A stretch of DNA of 64,000 nt from Ciona intestinalis. Lineage: Eukaryota; Chordata; Ascidiacea; Phlebobranchia; Cionidae. A program made the translations under genes and the position numbers. The DNA lies in the NCBI RefSeq assembly GCF_000224145.3, contig NC_020167.2, positions 6,835,083-6,899,082 of the forward strand, given 5' to 3'. The notes below the pieces were generated by a model. That model was not told the origin of the DNA. It made no database searches and saw only the letters and a list, made by a program, of their open reading frames with translations. This document shows positions 1 to 9,000 of this stretch, one piece after another; position 1 is the stretch's first letter; each line of letters starts with the position of its first letter.

Positions 1-112
1 GTAAGCTGGCACGTGGTTAATGAAACAGAACACCTGTGTTATAATGAATGTTGTGTTCCGGCCTTAAGCGAGGATATAAAAGCAAGTTAAATTTATTTAT
101 TCAATCATTCCT
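1..112 (+). repeat. tRNA-derived SINE, 3' part, cut by window edge
   Basis: This is the 3' body of the SINE that recurs through the window: a GTAAGCTGGCAC start, the AACAGAACACC...GTGTTATAA core, and a tail ending in an ATTYATTC-type repeat. It lies in the intron before the first visible protease exon, so it is probably an intronic insertion. The 5' part is outside the window. Confidence 0.7.
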
Positions 113-192
113 TTTTTATTTTGCCTACGAACATCCATTCTGACCGCCTTTAAATCGGTAAAACGTAATTTAACCAAAGTTATATTTTTTAG

Positions 193-1253
193 CCGCTAGT
201 AACCTTGGAAGCGACATTCTTCAACAAGCAACGGTTGAAGTTATCGACAATACCGTGTGCAACCAATGGCTTAAAATATTCACCAATAGAGACGATGAAG
301 TAACAAGCAACATGATGTGTGCGGGGTATGAGAGCGGTGGTCGAGACGCTTGCCAGGTAAAGCATTCAAGAGATATGTGGTTACATTATTATAACATCAG
401 TGTGTGGTGGAATAGAAATATAATTGCCGGAAAACAAGTCTAGTTTACAAAAAAATAGCCGGGTATGCAATTTAAAGAAAACATCAAAAGTATTTTACAA
501 ATTTACAAAGTACAACTTGACTGAATATATTAAACATATAGTAGATTTGGGGGAATGGTACTTGTTTTCATTCTCTTTCTTGTCTCATTTAATAGTAAAC
601 GAAAAATATTTACATGATTATGTAAGTGTAGCCTCACAATTCTAAAATGAAGTTGGTAATTGTTTAAAACAAGATCGCGAAAGATGGGATTTAGTAGCTA
701 ACGGCGACCCGTCTTACCCCACAGTACTAAATGTAATTTTATTCCAGGGTGACAGCGGTGGTCCATTGATTATAAAAGTATCCAACAGACTCTATGTGTA
801 TGGTATTGTATCATGGGGTTATGACTGCGGAAAAGTAAGAAAACCTGGAGTCTACACGAAGGTGAGAAGTTTTTAATTTTTTACTTAATATGTTTATTTA
901 GTAGGGAGACATTCTTCATTTGGTAGTAAACAAAAAACATTCAATGAATTATAAAACCGCTTTCTTACGATTCCCATAAAACGTTGTTAAATGTTTAAAA
1001 AAGATCAGAATATTTAGAAATTATGTGCCAAAGGTGTCCCGTCTCCCCCCACTATATTTTATTAAACTTATTAAGTTGTGTTGTCTGGTCTAACGGGCAC
1101 GGTCAGGAAATCACAGAAAGTTTTACTTTAGACTGTAGTAAACAGGATACTTTACAATTTAAACGTGTGTGTTTTTGTCTTTCGACCAGCGATTTAATAT
1201 TTTTTAATTTTTAGGTCTCCAACTACGTCACTTGGATCAACTCTAATTTATGA
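193..1253 (+). CDS. Trypsin-like serine protease (S1), last three coding exons
   Basis: Exons are 193-356, 748-861 and 1215-1253, joined in phase with AG/GT borders. The second exon opens with GDSGGP, which carries the catalytic serine. The residue six before that serine is Asp (DACQGDS), the S1-pocket acid of trypsin-type specificity, so cleavage after Lys or Arg is expected. VSWGYDCG supplies the pocket glycines, and [14 protein letters not shown] is the usual C-terminal helix region, ending in a stop after INSNL. The His and Asp members of the catalytic triad, and any signal peptide or accessory domains, lie to the left of the window. The protein is therefore partial here and its exact family member cannot be named. 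Confidence 0.9.
899..1056 (+). mobile_element. MITE family A, slightly short copy
   Basis: This is a copy of the ~190-bp family whose ends are TATAGTAGGGTGGGG and its inverse. It retains the internal ATTTGGTAGTAAACAAA block and the right end GGTGTCCC...CACTATA, but has lost part of the left end. It lies in the last intron of the protease gene. Confidence 0.7.
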
Positions 1254-1609
1254 AGAGTTTTTCGACCTCGAATACTCAGTGAACCTGACATCGCTTCAAA
1301 CGTAGACATTGTATATTTTAACATTTTATATAGTTTGTTATTGTCCTATGCAGGATGCTGGCTTGTATGTATTTTTTATTTCTAATTATGTAGCTAATAT
1401 ATTTTATACCAGGTCTGGAACCCTAACGGGTCTTCTGGACTAACGTTTTTTATTCTGCACTGTCAGTCCCAGTTTATAATTTTCACTTTACTTAATCACT
1501 TTCTATTTACACCTCATGTATTTTTTTACATAACCGAGTGCAATGACCAACACTAGAAACGGGCATTTTATTTTTTATGTATGAATTTTCTCAATATCAC
1601 ATCGTGATG

Positions 1610-1615
1610 AATAAA
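1610..1615 (+). terminator. Poly(A) signal of the protease gene
   Basis: AATAAA lies about 360 bases after the protease stop codon, in the same orientation. It is the first good hexamer that I see downstream. Confidence 0.5.
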
Positions 1616-1721
1616 GAGTATCGCATTACTGAAATGTTCTTGTTTGTTTAAATAACATGGCAAGTAATTTAGCGCAGTATTGTTACATCAGTCATTTGCT
1701 TCATAACCGAGAATAATTACT

Positions 1722-1943
1722 CTATAACCCAGCAGTGATGGGATCAAGTGGTCACAAATGGGTTGTCCGAATTATCAGCCATATAAAATTCCAAACAAAA
1801 TAATCACCTACAAAGTCACGTACATGGTAACTCGTAAGCTGGCACTGTACAGGTGTTTGAGGTGTATGAAACAGAACACCCGTGTTATAACGACTGTCGT
1901 TTTGCGGCCACGCGAGGGTAAAGCAAGTTACATTCATGTCAAG
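1722..1943 (+). repeat. tRNA-derived SINE, 5'-truncated copy
   Basis: It contains the mid-body (CAGCCATA...), the AAAGTCACGTACATGGTAAC segment, the GTAAGCTGGCAC block and the terminal GAGGGTAAAGCAAGTTACA. The tRNA-like head is missing or too diverged to see. Confidence 0.75.
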
Positions 1944-2213
1944 TCGTTCAAGTGTGTAATTTTGCGCGTACACAGCAACTATTCGATTGCAACCACAGCG
2001 ATCTGCAGCTTAACTTAATAGTTTCTTTTGCTAAAGTTGTGATTTACTGCAACGCAGTGTTTCGTATAGCGATGGTGCTAAAATTTGAAGTATCAGCAAC
2101 TGTACAGTTAAACTCCGTGTGGTTGACACAGCCGTTTCTTTCCCATGACGATCTTGAATTCTCTTAACTTATTAAATTCATTTTTTTCGTCTATTCAGTT
2201 CGCCGATTTGTTT

Positions 2214-2399
2214 TATAGTAGGGTGGGGTAATACGGGACACTTTAGCACATAATATTCGAAGGACCAGATCGTGTTTTAAACAATTAGCAGTCTATGAAA
2301 GTCGTACGGATACGACTTTAATTAAATGTTCTTTGTTTACTACCAAATGTGACGAGAAAATAGAAAGACAGGTGTCCCATCTACCCCCACCCCACTATA
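2214..2399 (-). mobile_element. MITE family A, near full length
   Basis: It begins TATAGTAGGGTGGGG and ends with the inverse, CCCCACCCCACTATA, about 186 bases apart. The internal ACTACCAAAT block reads on the minus strand. TATA at both outer ends fits a TA target site, as in Tc1/mariner-type MITEs. No coding capacity is present. Confidence 0.85.
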
Positions 2400-2796
2400 C
2401 AATACAAATAGGCTCTGCAACACACACTTGTGTCCAAGCTTTTAAAAATATTTTAAATCGCAAGAAGAAAGGTTATGATATGTTTGTTGCAGCCACAACA
2501 TAACAGACCAATTTAAACCCACGCCCGTGTTATCTTTGTGAAGGTGTTTGCTTAGACCTACGACTTATCAACTTCTAGCACAAGAGAAAAGAATTCGACC
2601 TACTAGTCTCGCATCGTTGCGTTAGCTGACCTGCAAGACTTTTAACCGACAAACAATTTCAGTGTGCTAACAAATGACAGCGAGTAAGAAGCAGAACAGC
2701 GCTTGGTAAATTAGTTAACACATCATACTTTGCAAAGTACTTGACTGTACCGTTGAGATTACATAAACAAGTTCTCGCCTGTATACTTTAGTAAGA

Positions 2797-5700
2797 ATGT
2801 CAACTGCTACGGAAAGAACAGCTTTGTTAGCAGATAAGTAAGTCACGTACTTAATGAGATAATGCATGAAGCTACATTTATATTACTTTTCTGAATCTCC
2901 AGAAATGTCGAAGAACAAGATACGACCGACGTGGATGGTTCTACAGACGATGGGAACGAGAAGCAAAGCAGTTTTGTAACCATGTAAGACATAGCTACCA
3001 GATGTCGCTTCCTTACTATAGGCAAACATAATTAGTCGCTAAACAAATATTCTTAGCTTCTCCATATGGAACGTAATGATGGGAACGTCTTTGGTTTCTA
3101 TGCCGTGGGGATACACTGAGGCAGGACTTGCAACGAGTTTGGTTGTTCATGTTGCTATGGTGACGATGACGGTGTATACTGCGTACATTATCCTGGTATG
3201 CGCTGCTAATATGGGTAAGATTTAAATGCTTGTATATACAACAACAAGTATAGAACGGGGGATGGTGGGACACCTGTAGCACATAATATCCAAATATCGT
3301 GATCGTGTTTCAAACAACTAACAACGGTCTATTGGAGTTGTGAGAGTACGTTATATATTACTACAAGGGAATACGGGACACCATTAACACATAATATCCA
3401 AATAACCTGATCGAGTTTTAAACAATTAACAACTGCCTATTGGAGTCGTAACGATACGGTTCATTAATTCTTTTAATGTTCTTCGTTTACTACCAAATGA
3501 AACGAGATAATAGAATGAAAAGGTGTCCCATCTTCCCCCATCCTACTACATAACGTTGCTATTACCTAATGGCCTTTATAACTGGGCATTTAAAATTTAA
3601 CTTTATTAAATCACCATCAATAATTTATTGTTGTGCGTGTGTTACTTTACATTTTGGAAAAACTCATGGGTAAAATCTGACTAGAAAGTGTTAAATATCC
3701 TACAGACGGACAGCTAAGCAGTTTAAAGGTGGCTGTACACAGTATCCGGCATGCGAATTCGCTTGCGAAGTCGTATGCAAACCCATTACCGAGTTCCGCA
3801 TGCGGAAGCGAAATCTGGACATAACAGACAAAACGGACGGATTCCGGATACTGTGTATACAGCCACCTTTACTGGTTCGTTTTCTCTTTATCTGCGTGTT
3901 TTTGTTGCAGTTGATCCCGTTACAAAGAAAATACCAGAGTTAATCGACATGTGCAGAATATTGATCGGACCATGGACGATTTGGTTGAATATAATTGGTT
4001 CAAGCATTGTATTTGGAGGAGCTTTAATAGTTTATTGGATTCTGATGGTGGAACTTCTTTACAACTCTGTAAACTCATTTTACTGTAAGGAGTTTTTTAT
4101 ATTTATATACAGCAGGGTGGGGGAAGATGGAACACCTTTTCATTCTATTTTCTCGTCCCAATTGGTAGTAAACAAAGAACACTCAAAAAACTATAAACCC
4201 GTTTATTCATGACTTCCATTTAAATACATATCAAAGAAACAAATAAACCTATTATGATTAAAATAAAGTCGCTTTGATGGGCCAATTTGTTTCACAGACT
4301 TTAGCGATCCAACCACCAACCATACGATATCTACATTGAGTCCTCACAATGTTACATGTCAACTACATGCAGACTTACAGCAAACAGGTTAGCTGCAGAC
4401 ATGAAACATATAGTATAATGGGGGGAGATGGGACACCCTTTTATTATATTTTCTTGTCTTATTTGGTAGTCAACAATGAATATTCTTTGAATTATAAAAC
4501 TGTACCCTTGTGACTCTCATAGACCGTTGGTAATTATTTAAAACACAGTCAGGGTGTTGTTTGTATGTAATAAAGGTGTCCCATCTTACCTCACCATACC
4601 TATAGCTATAAACAACACAACATAGAAGGCAACAACAATCTATTGCTTCAATAACTTAATAAAAAATAAACTGTATTGCAGTTAAAGTTACAACTTGTCC
4701 GGCGCCGTGGCGTAGTGGTTAGCGCGCCTGCCTGTAACCATTAGGTAATGGGTTCAAGGCTCGTCGCTGNNNNNNNNNNNNNNNNNNNNNNNNNNNNNNN
4801 NNNNNNNNNNNNNNNNNNNCAAGTAACATACACGGTAATCGTAAGCTGGCACGAGGTGTTAAACCCGTGTGATAACGACTGTCGTTTTCCGGCCACGCGA
4901 GGATAAAGTGAGTTACATTCATTCATTCAACTTACAATACTTAAAATAAATAACCAAATCATTTTTTTAAATACCCTACCACATTTTTCAGGAATACCAG
5001 AGTGGTGGAAAAAGTTAGTTCTTCCATTTATCTTCATCCCATTATTTCTACCAATTCTTCAATTACGAAAAATCACCTTTTTTTCGCGATTGGGAGCTTT
5101 TGGGACGTTGTCAGTTGTCATTCTGATTATATCTGTGATTTATAAATGTGTCACTTGGGGGTTTAATGCAAACTTCAATGACACACACAGCATCCACTAT
5201 ATACCTCGTATGTATTTCTCTGGTTTACATTATTGTTGTTGTATAGTAGGATAAGGAAACATGGAAGACCTTTTTCATTCCATTTTTTGCCCAATTTGGT
5301 GGTAAATAGATAGAAACAATTTGCAAATTACAATCTTTAAAGTTAGTATTCTTTACAATGAAATTTAAATAGTTTTTCAATGTAAATTTTAATTCATGTT
5401 CCCAAAGCATTTTTTCGCTCTCTTTATACTAAAAGAGAAACTGTATTACCCACAAAGTTACATACGAGGTTACCCATAAGCTGGCACAAGGTGTATAAAA
5501 CAGAACACCCGTGTTATAAGACTGCTGTTTCCAGCCACGTAGGATATAGCAAGTCACATTTATTCGTATTCTTTTATCAACAGAATTTAAATCCTCATTT
5601 CCTTCACTATCTGGGTTACTAGCTATGGCTTTTTTCCTCCATAATTCACTAACCACCATCTTTAAACACAACAAGTATCAAGCTAACAATGTAAGATGTC

Positions 5701-8054
5701 TCAACATATTGTATGATAATGCTGTAACCACCTGTGTGATATCTAAAGATATTGTACTGTTGTTAACAAGCGATATAATACTTAAGAATTGCTCTTATTG
5801 GTAAAGAGCTTACTTTATAGTTTAATGTGCAATAAAGTTTAGTATTTTTTTACTGGAAATTTTTAAACATAATATAAATCATACAAAAATCTTTTTATTT
5901 GTTGTTGTTATTAAAAGATTTTGTGGCCACAATGTTAAACTAACATGAATAAATTTATATCTTAACACACTTGGCGGTCTCCAAAACAGTAATTTTTAGA
6001 TAGATTGCTTATTTTTAGAGAGTTTGTTGTATTTAATACAAGAACTAACATAATATTTCAATTTAGGTTCGTGATTTATTTGCTGGATATACTTTGGCAT
6101 TTCTGACTTACACTGTGATTGCTCTTTCCATCTACCTCGCGTTCCCTGGCCCCAAGTCTTGTATTAAACAGGTATGTCAATCAAACTGCTAAATTGTCTC
6201 ATGCCAAAGCAAAGTAGCTAGCGCGGCTGCCTCCAACCTGAAGGTTACTGGTTCAAGGCTCGGCGCTGCTGCGGTTGGGGGCATATGTGTCCTTTGGCAA
6301 GACAGCGATTGCTTCAATCTAGCGATCACAAGTAAGCTGTCCAAACTATCAGCCATACATACAAACAAAAAGTCTCTCCAAAAACAATCAGTCACAAAGT
6401 TACATACTTGGTATCTCGTAAGCGGGCTTGAGGTGTATAAAACAAAACACACGTTTTATAACAACTGTAGTTGCCCCGCAATGCAAAAGTAAATAAGTTA
6501 CATTCATTCAGTTAATTGTGTGGTTAAGTGGACTTTTCTAATACAAGTTGTTTTAGGCACCCATAAGAATCTGTAGCAAAGCAAAATTTATTTTTTGAAT
6601 ATAATAATTATACAAACGTTTAATCAGTGTTGTTTCCAGATGTTGTTACACTTATAGTAAGAATATTCTTAATTAACAACAATGCCACTTAGGCAAAATA
6701 TATATCTTTCATTATACAGCTGTTTGGACTTCATCTTCTGTTACATTTTTATAACACTAAATCCTACCCTCAGTTTATTTTATTGATTTCCAGAACTTCT
6801 TGGACAATTTGTCGTACAATGATGAAGTTGCACTTGCTGCTCAACTGGTTCTTTTCCTGCGAATGTTGACTGTATTTCCAATAGTGGCATATATCTTTCG
6901 TGTTCAACTTTTTACTTTGATCAGTGGAGTGGAATATCCTGGGTAATAATGCATGAAAACAAAATATGAACTAAAATTTGAATTTGAAACAAAAATCTGT
7001 TTTTAAAACGGCAACTGATTCAACCCAGTCGTCACTAATGGTTTGTCTGAATTGTCAGCCATACATGGAAAGAGCAAACACCTACAAAGCTACATACGTG
7101 GTAACTCGTAAGCGGGCAGGAAGTGCATAAAACAGAACACCTGTGTTATAATGACTGTTGTTACCCGACCAGGATAAACTTGCCACAACTTTATTCGATT
7201 TAAAATGTAAATTCCTAACAAACTTATTTCTTACAATACTAAACCTGATTTGTAGGTTTATATATGTACATAGAAAGTATTGCAAGTATTCATATATATG
7301 GTTAGAGTACTGATTTTTAAAAATGGCAACCTTTTTCAGAAAATTCCAGGTGGCTATATTCAATGTCTTGCTGATAACATCGTGTGTGTTATGTGCTGTG
7401 TTCTTTCCTAATGTTGGTGACATTATCAGGTAATCTTTGAACTACAAGTTTTCTGGCGTAGTTTTTGTGACATATATTGTACTGATAAGAAAAAATGGGT
7501 TAGTAGGTAAATAAATATTGGCAATTGCTACAGATTCGTATGGGTGCCTAAAACAACGTATTAGGAAAGTGCAGTCAGCCACACACCTACCTGAATGAAT
7601 GTAACCTAGTGGTCACTAATGAGTTGTTCAAATTTTTAGCCATACATAAAACGATAAAAGTAACATACATGGCAACTTGTAAGCTAGCATAAGGGGAAGG
7701 AAACAGTAACAACATGTGTGTGAAACAGTAACAACATGTGTATGGAACAGTAATGACTCGATCGGGATATTATGTTCATAAGGTGTCCCATATTACCCCA
7801 TTTAGTAGCCAACTTTCTTAATACATTAAATTGGATTAAATTTATCAAAATACAAGGTAATTTAAGTTGCAATATTGTACAGATATGCTGGTGCCTTCTG
7901 CGGTATGATGATTATGTTTGTACTACCATGCACTGTACGATATATCTACAAACGAAAGCAAGGCACTACTAATAATATTGAAACAATAGTGTTGGTGATT
8001 GTTTCAATACTTGGGGTGGTGAATTTTATCGGCCAGTTTACTGTTTCTGATTAA
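2797..8054 (+). CDS. SLC38A9: SLC38A9-like lysosomal amino-acid transporter
   Basis: Eleven exons: 2797-2837, 2903-2983, 3057-3214, 3911-4084, 4298-4387, 4992-5207, 5584-5690, 6067-6171, 6794-6942, 7340-7429 and 7883-8054. They give 460 residues. The first membrane region (IWNVMMGTSLVSMPWG) and the segments around FFLHNSLTTIFKHN and RYAGAFCGMMIMFV match the SLC38A9 family, a polytopic lysosomal transporter that signals arginine to mTORC1 in vertebrates. The loop encoded by exon 5 carries N-glycosylation sequons (NHT, NVT), as expected of the luminal loop. The start gives MSTATERTALLADK, which contains an acidic-dileucine (ExxxLL) motif typical of lysosomal sorting. Only about 40 residues precede the first membrane segment, against roughly 110 in human, so the long regulatory tail appears reduced. 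An unseen upstream exon could change this. Introns are rich in SINE and MITE copies, and an assembly gap lies in intron 5. Confidence 0.92.
3250..3350 (-). mobile_element. MITE family A, half copy
   Basis: It has the left terminus GGGGGATGGTGGGACACC and the first ~100 bases only, and it stops where the next copy begins. This gives a broken head followed by a complete copy, in intron 3 of the SLC38A9-like gene. Confidence 0.65.
3355..3549 (-). mobile_element. MITE family A, near full length
   Basis: It runs from a worn left end (ACTACAAGGGAATACGGGAC) to GGTGTCCCATCTTCCCCCA plus TCCTACTA. The internal minus-strand ACTACCAAATGA block is present. It lies in intron 3 of the SLC38A9-like gene. Confidence 0.75.
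3725..3870. mobile_element. 146-bp inverted-repeat element (separate MITE family)
   Basis: The left end AAAGGTGGCTGTACACAGTA and the right end TACTGTGTATACAGCCACCTTT are inverted copies of about 25 bases with one difference. The interior is GC-richer than its surroundings and non-coding. It ends about 40 bases before exon 4 of the SLC38A9-like gene. I see no second copy in this window. Confidence 0.7.
4111..4215 (+). mobile_element. MITE family A, left half
   Basis: AGGGTGGGGGAAGATGGAAC is followed by the TTTTCATTCTATTTTCTCGT and AGTAAACAAAGAAC blocks. The right end is absent. Confidence 0.7.
4409..4604 (+). mobile_element. MITE family A, near full length
   Basis: TATAGTATAATGGGGGGAGA at the left and GGTGTCCCATCTTACC...ACCTATA at the right, about 196 bases apart. 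It lies in intron 5 of the SLC38A9-like gene. Confidence 0.8.
4698..4930 (+). repeat. tRNA-derived SINE, head and tail visible, middle unsequenced
   Basis: The head GGCGTAGTGGTTAGCGCG looks like a tRNA A box, and GGGTTCAAGGCTCG looks like a B box, so this SINE derives from a tRNA and would be read by RNA polymerase III. The body after the gap carries the GTAAGCTGGCAC and AACGACTGTCGTTTTCC blocks and the ATTCATTCATTC tail. The middle falls in the N gap. Confidence 0.8.
4770..4819. other. Assembly gap (50 N)
   Basis: Fifty undetermined bases inside a SINE in intron 5 of the SLC38A9-like gene. The round number suggests a placeholder rather than a measured size. Confidence 0.95.
5241..5320 (+). 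mobile_element. MITE family A, left fragment
   Basis: TATAGTAGGATAAGGAAACA followed by a degraded TTTTTCATTCCATTTTTTGC block. It lies in intron 6 of the SLC38A9-like gene. Confidence 0.6.
5440..5572 (+). repeat. tRNA-derived SINE, 3' part
   Basis: It contains CACAAAGTTACATACGAGG, ATAAGCTGGCACAAGG, AACAGAACACCCGTGTTATA and the terminal CAAGTCACATTTATTC. It ends only about 11 bases before exon 7 of the SLC38A9-like gene, so it abuts the polypyrimidine/acceptor region. Confidence 0.75.
6195..6513 (+). repeat. tRNA-derived SINE, most complete copy
   Basis: All parts are present in order. There is a tRNA-like head (AAGTAGCTAGCGCGGCTGCC, then CTGGTTCAAGGCTCG) and a linker (GTGTCCTTTGGCAAGACAG). 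The mid-body is CAGCCATACAT, and the 3' body runs from CACAAAGTTACATACTTGG to AAGTTACATTCATTC. It is about 320 bases long and is the best reference copy in the window. It lies in intron 8 of the SLC38A9-like gene. Confidence 0.85.
7018..7190 (+). repeat. tRNA-derived SINE, 5'-truncated
   Basis: It starts in the linker (CAACCCAGTCGTCACTAATG), continues through CAGCCATACAT and CAAAGCTACATACGTGG, and has AACAGAACACCTGTGTTATA near its end. It lies in intron 9 of the SLC38A9-like gene. Confidence 0.75.
7600..7808 (+). repeat. SINE fragment next to a MITE right end
   Basis: About 7600-7690 is SINE mid-body (GGTCACTAATGAGTTGTTCA, AGCCATACATAA, TAACATACATGGCAAC). After a short ACAACATGTGT-type repeat, 7776-7808 is a MITE family A right end (GGTGTCCCATATTACCCCA). 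It lies in intron 10 of the SLC38A9-like gene. Confidence 0.6.
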
Positions 8055-8247
8055 CTCGAAATGAAGTTTTTATCTGTAAATATGTGAACTCTAGCATTTT
8101 ACTTTCACCTCATTTTAATCAAAATAGTTTTTGTTTCATTGCTGTTTTTAAAGACTAACATTTATTTGTGCCATCAGATTCACTGTTTTATTATCAAGGA
8201 AATGTATTTTAACCTTTATGACCTGTATGAAGCGTGCGTGGTGTTAT

Positions 8248-8253
8248 AATAAA
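8248..8253 (+). terminator. Poly(A) signal of the SLC38A9-like gene
   Basis: AATAAA, about 195 bases after the stop codon in the same orientation. Confidence 0.55.
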
Positions 8254-8542
8254 CCTCAAGGAAGTTATAAATTTATTAAAAATCTTAAAAAACAATACTC
8301 AAATTTTAAATTCGTTGATGTATTTTAGAAATCAAAAGAAAATTGCTTCCTTTTTTAATAAGACCAAATTTGCGACCGGTTTAGGAACGTGTGATCCCAA
8401 AGATTATTTGCCCCATTCTGTTCCGAAATTTTGGTTAGGAATAGAAATTTTACTTCAAGTTAAAAAATATAACTCCAATAGAAAATTTGGACTCCCCAAA
8501 CTTAAATTTATGAAAATGGCATAAATGAACAAATTTCCGATG

Positions 8543-8712
8543 CCATAGCACAGTTAGCCTTACTTGTGTAGTCTAAGTTGTCAGCCATACAAATATATTA
8601 AAAAAACAATTACCCGCAAAGTTAGATAAGCTGACAGGGTGTATAAAACAGAACATCCGTGTTTCAACGAATTTCATTTTTCAGCCATGTGAGGTTAAAG
8701 TAGTTACATTCT
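8543..8712 (+). repeat. tRNA-derived SINE with internal deletions
   Basis: A worn head (CCATAGCACAGTTAGCC), then CAGCCATACAAAT, a shortened body with AACAGAACATCCGTGTTTCA, and the end AAAGTAGTTACATTC. Confidence 0.65.
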
Positions 8713-9000
8713 TTCAATGCGTACACAACTAATTTTGCCAATATTGTCCCCAAACCCCCATCACAGGTTGACAACTTTTAAACAGAAATTGGTTTACTCC
8801 AAGATAGGGTTTTTATTCAGAAGAAGGTGCTGGTTTCTAAGGAATCAACAACAAAAGGTTTTGTTTATTTCTCACAACATACATAAATGCAGGTTCAGCA
8901 AATAGTTTTCGAAAATTCTTCTGCTGGAACTTTACAATGCAGCATAATATATCGTCCAACTTCACGTAATATCCAGTTCCCAACATTGTATGATCAACAA

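Larger units (their letters stand above)
8055..9000. other. Convergent intergenic spacer
   Basis: The spacer between the 3' ends of the SLC38A9-like gene (+) and PSMD13 (-). It holds the poly(A) signal at 8248 and a SINE fragment at 8543-8712. The 96-residue open frame at 8234-8524 has the composition of AT-rich noncoding DNA, and I do not call it a gene. Confidence 0.7.
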
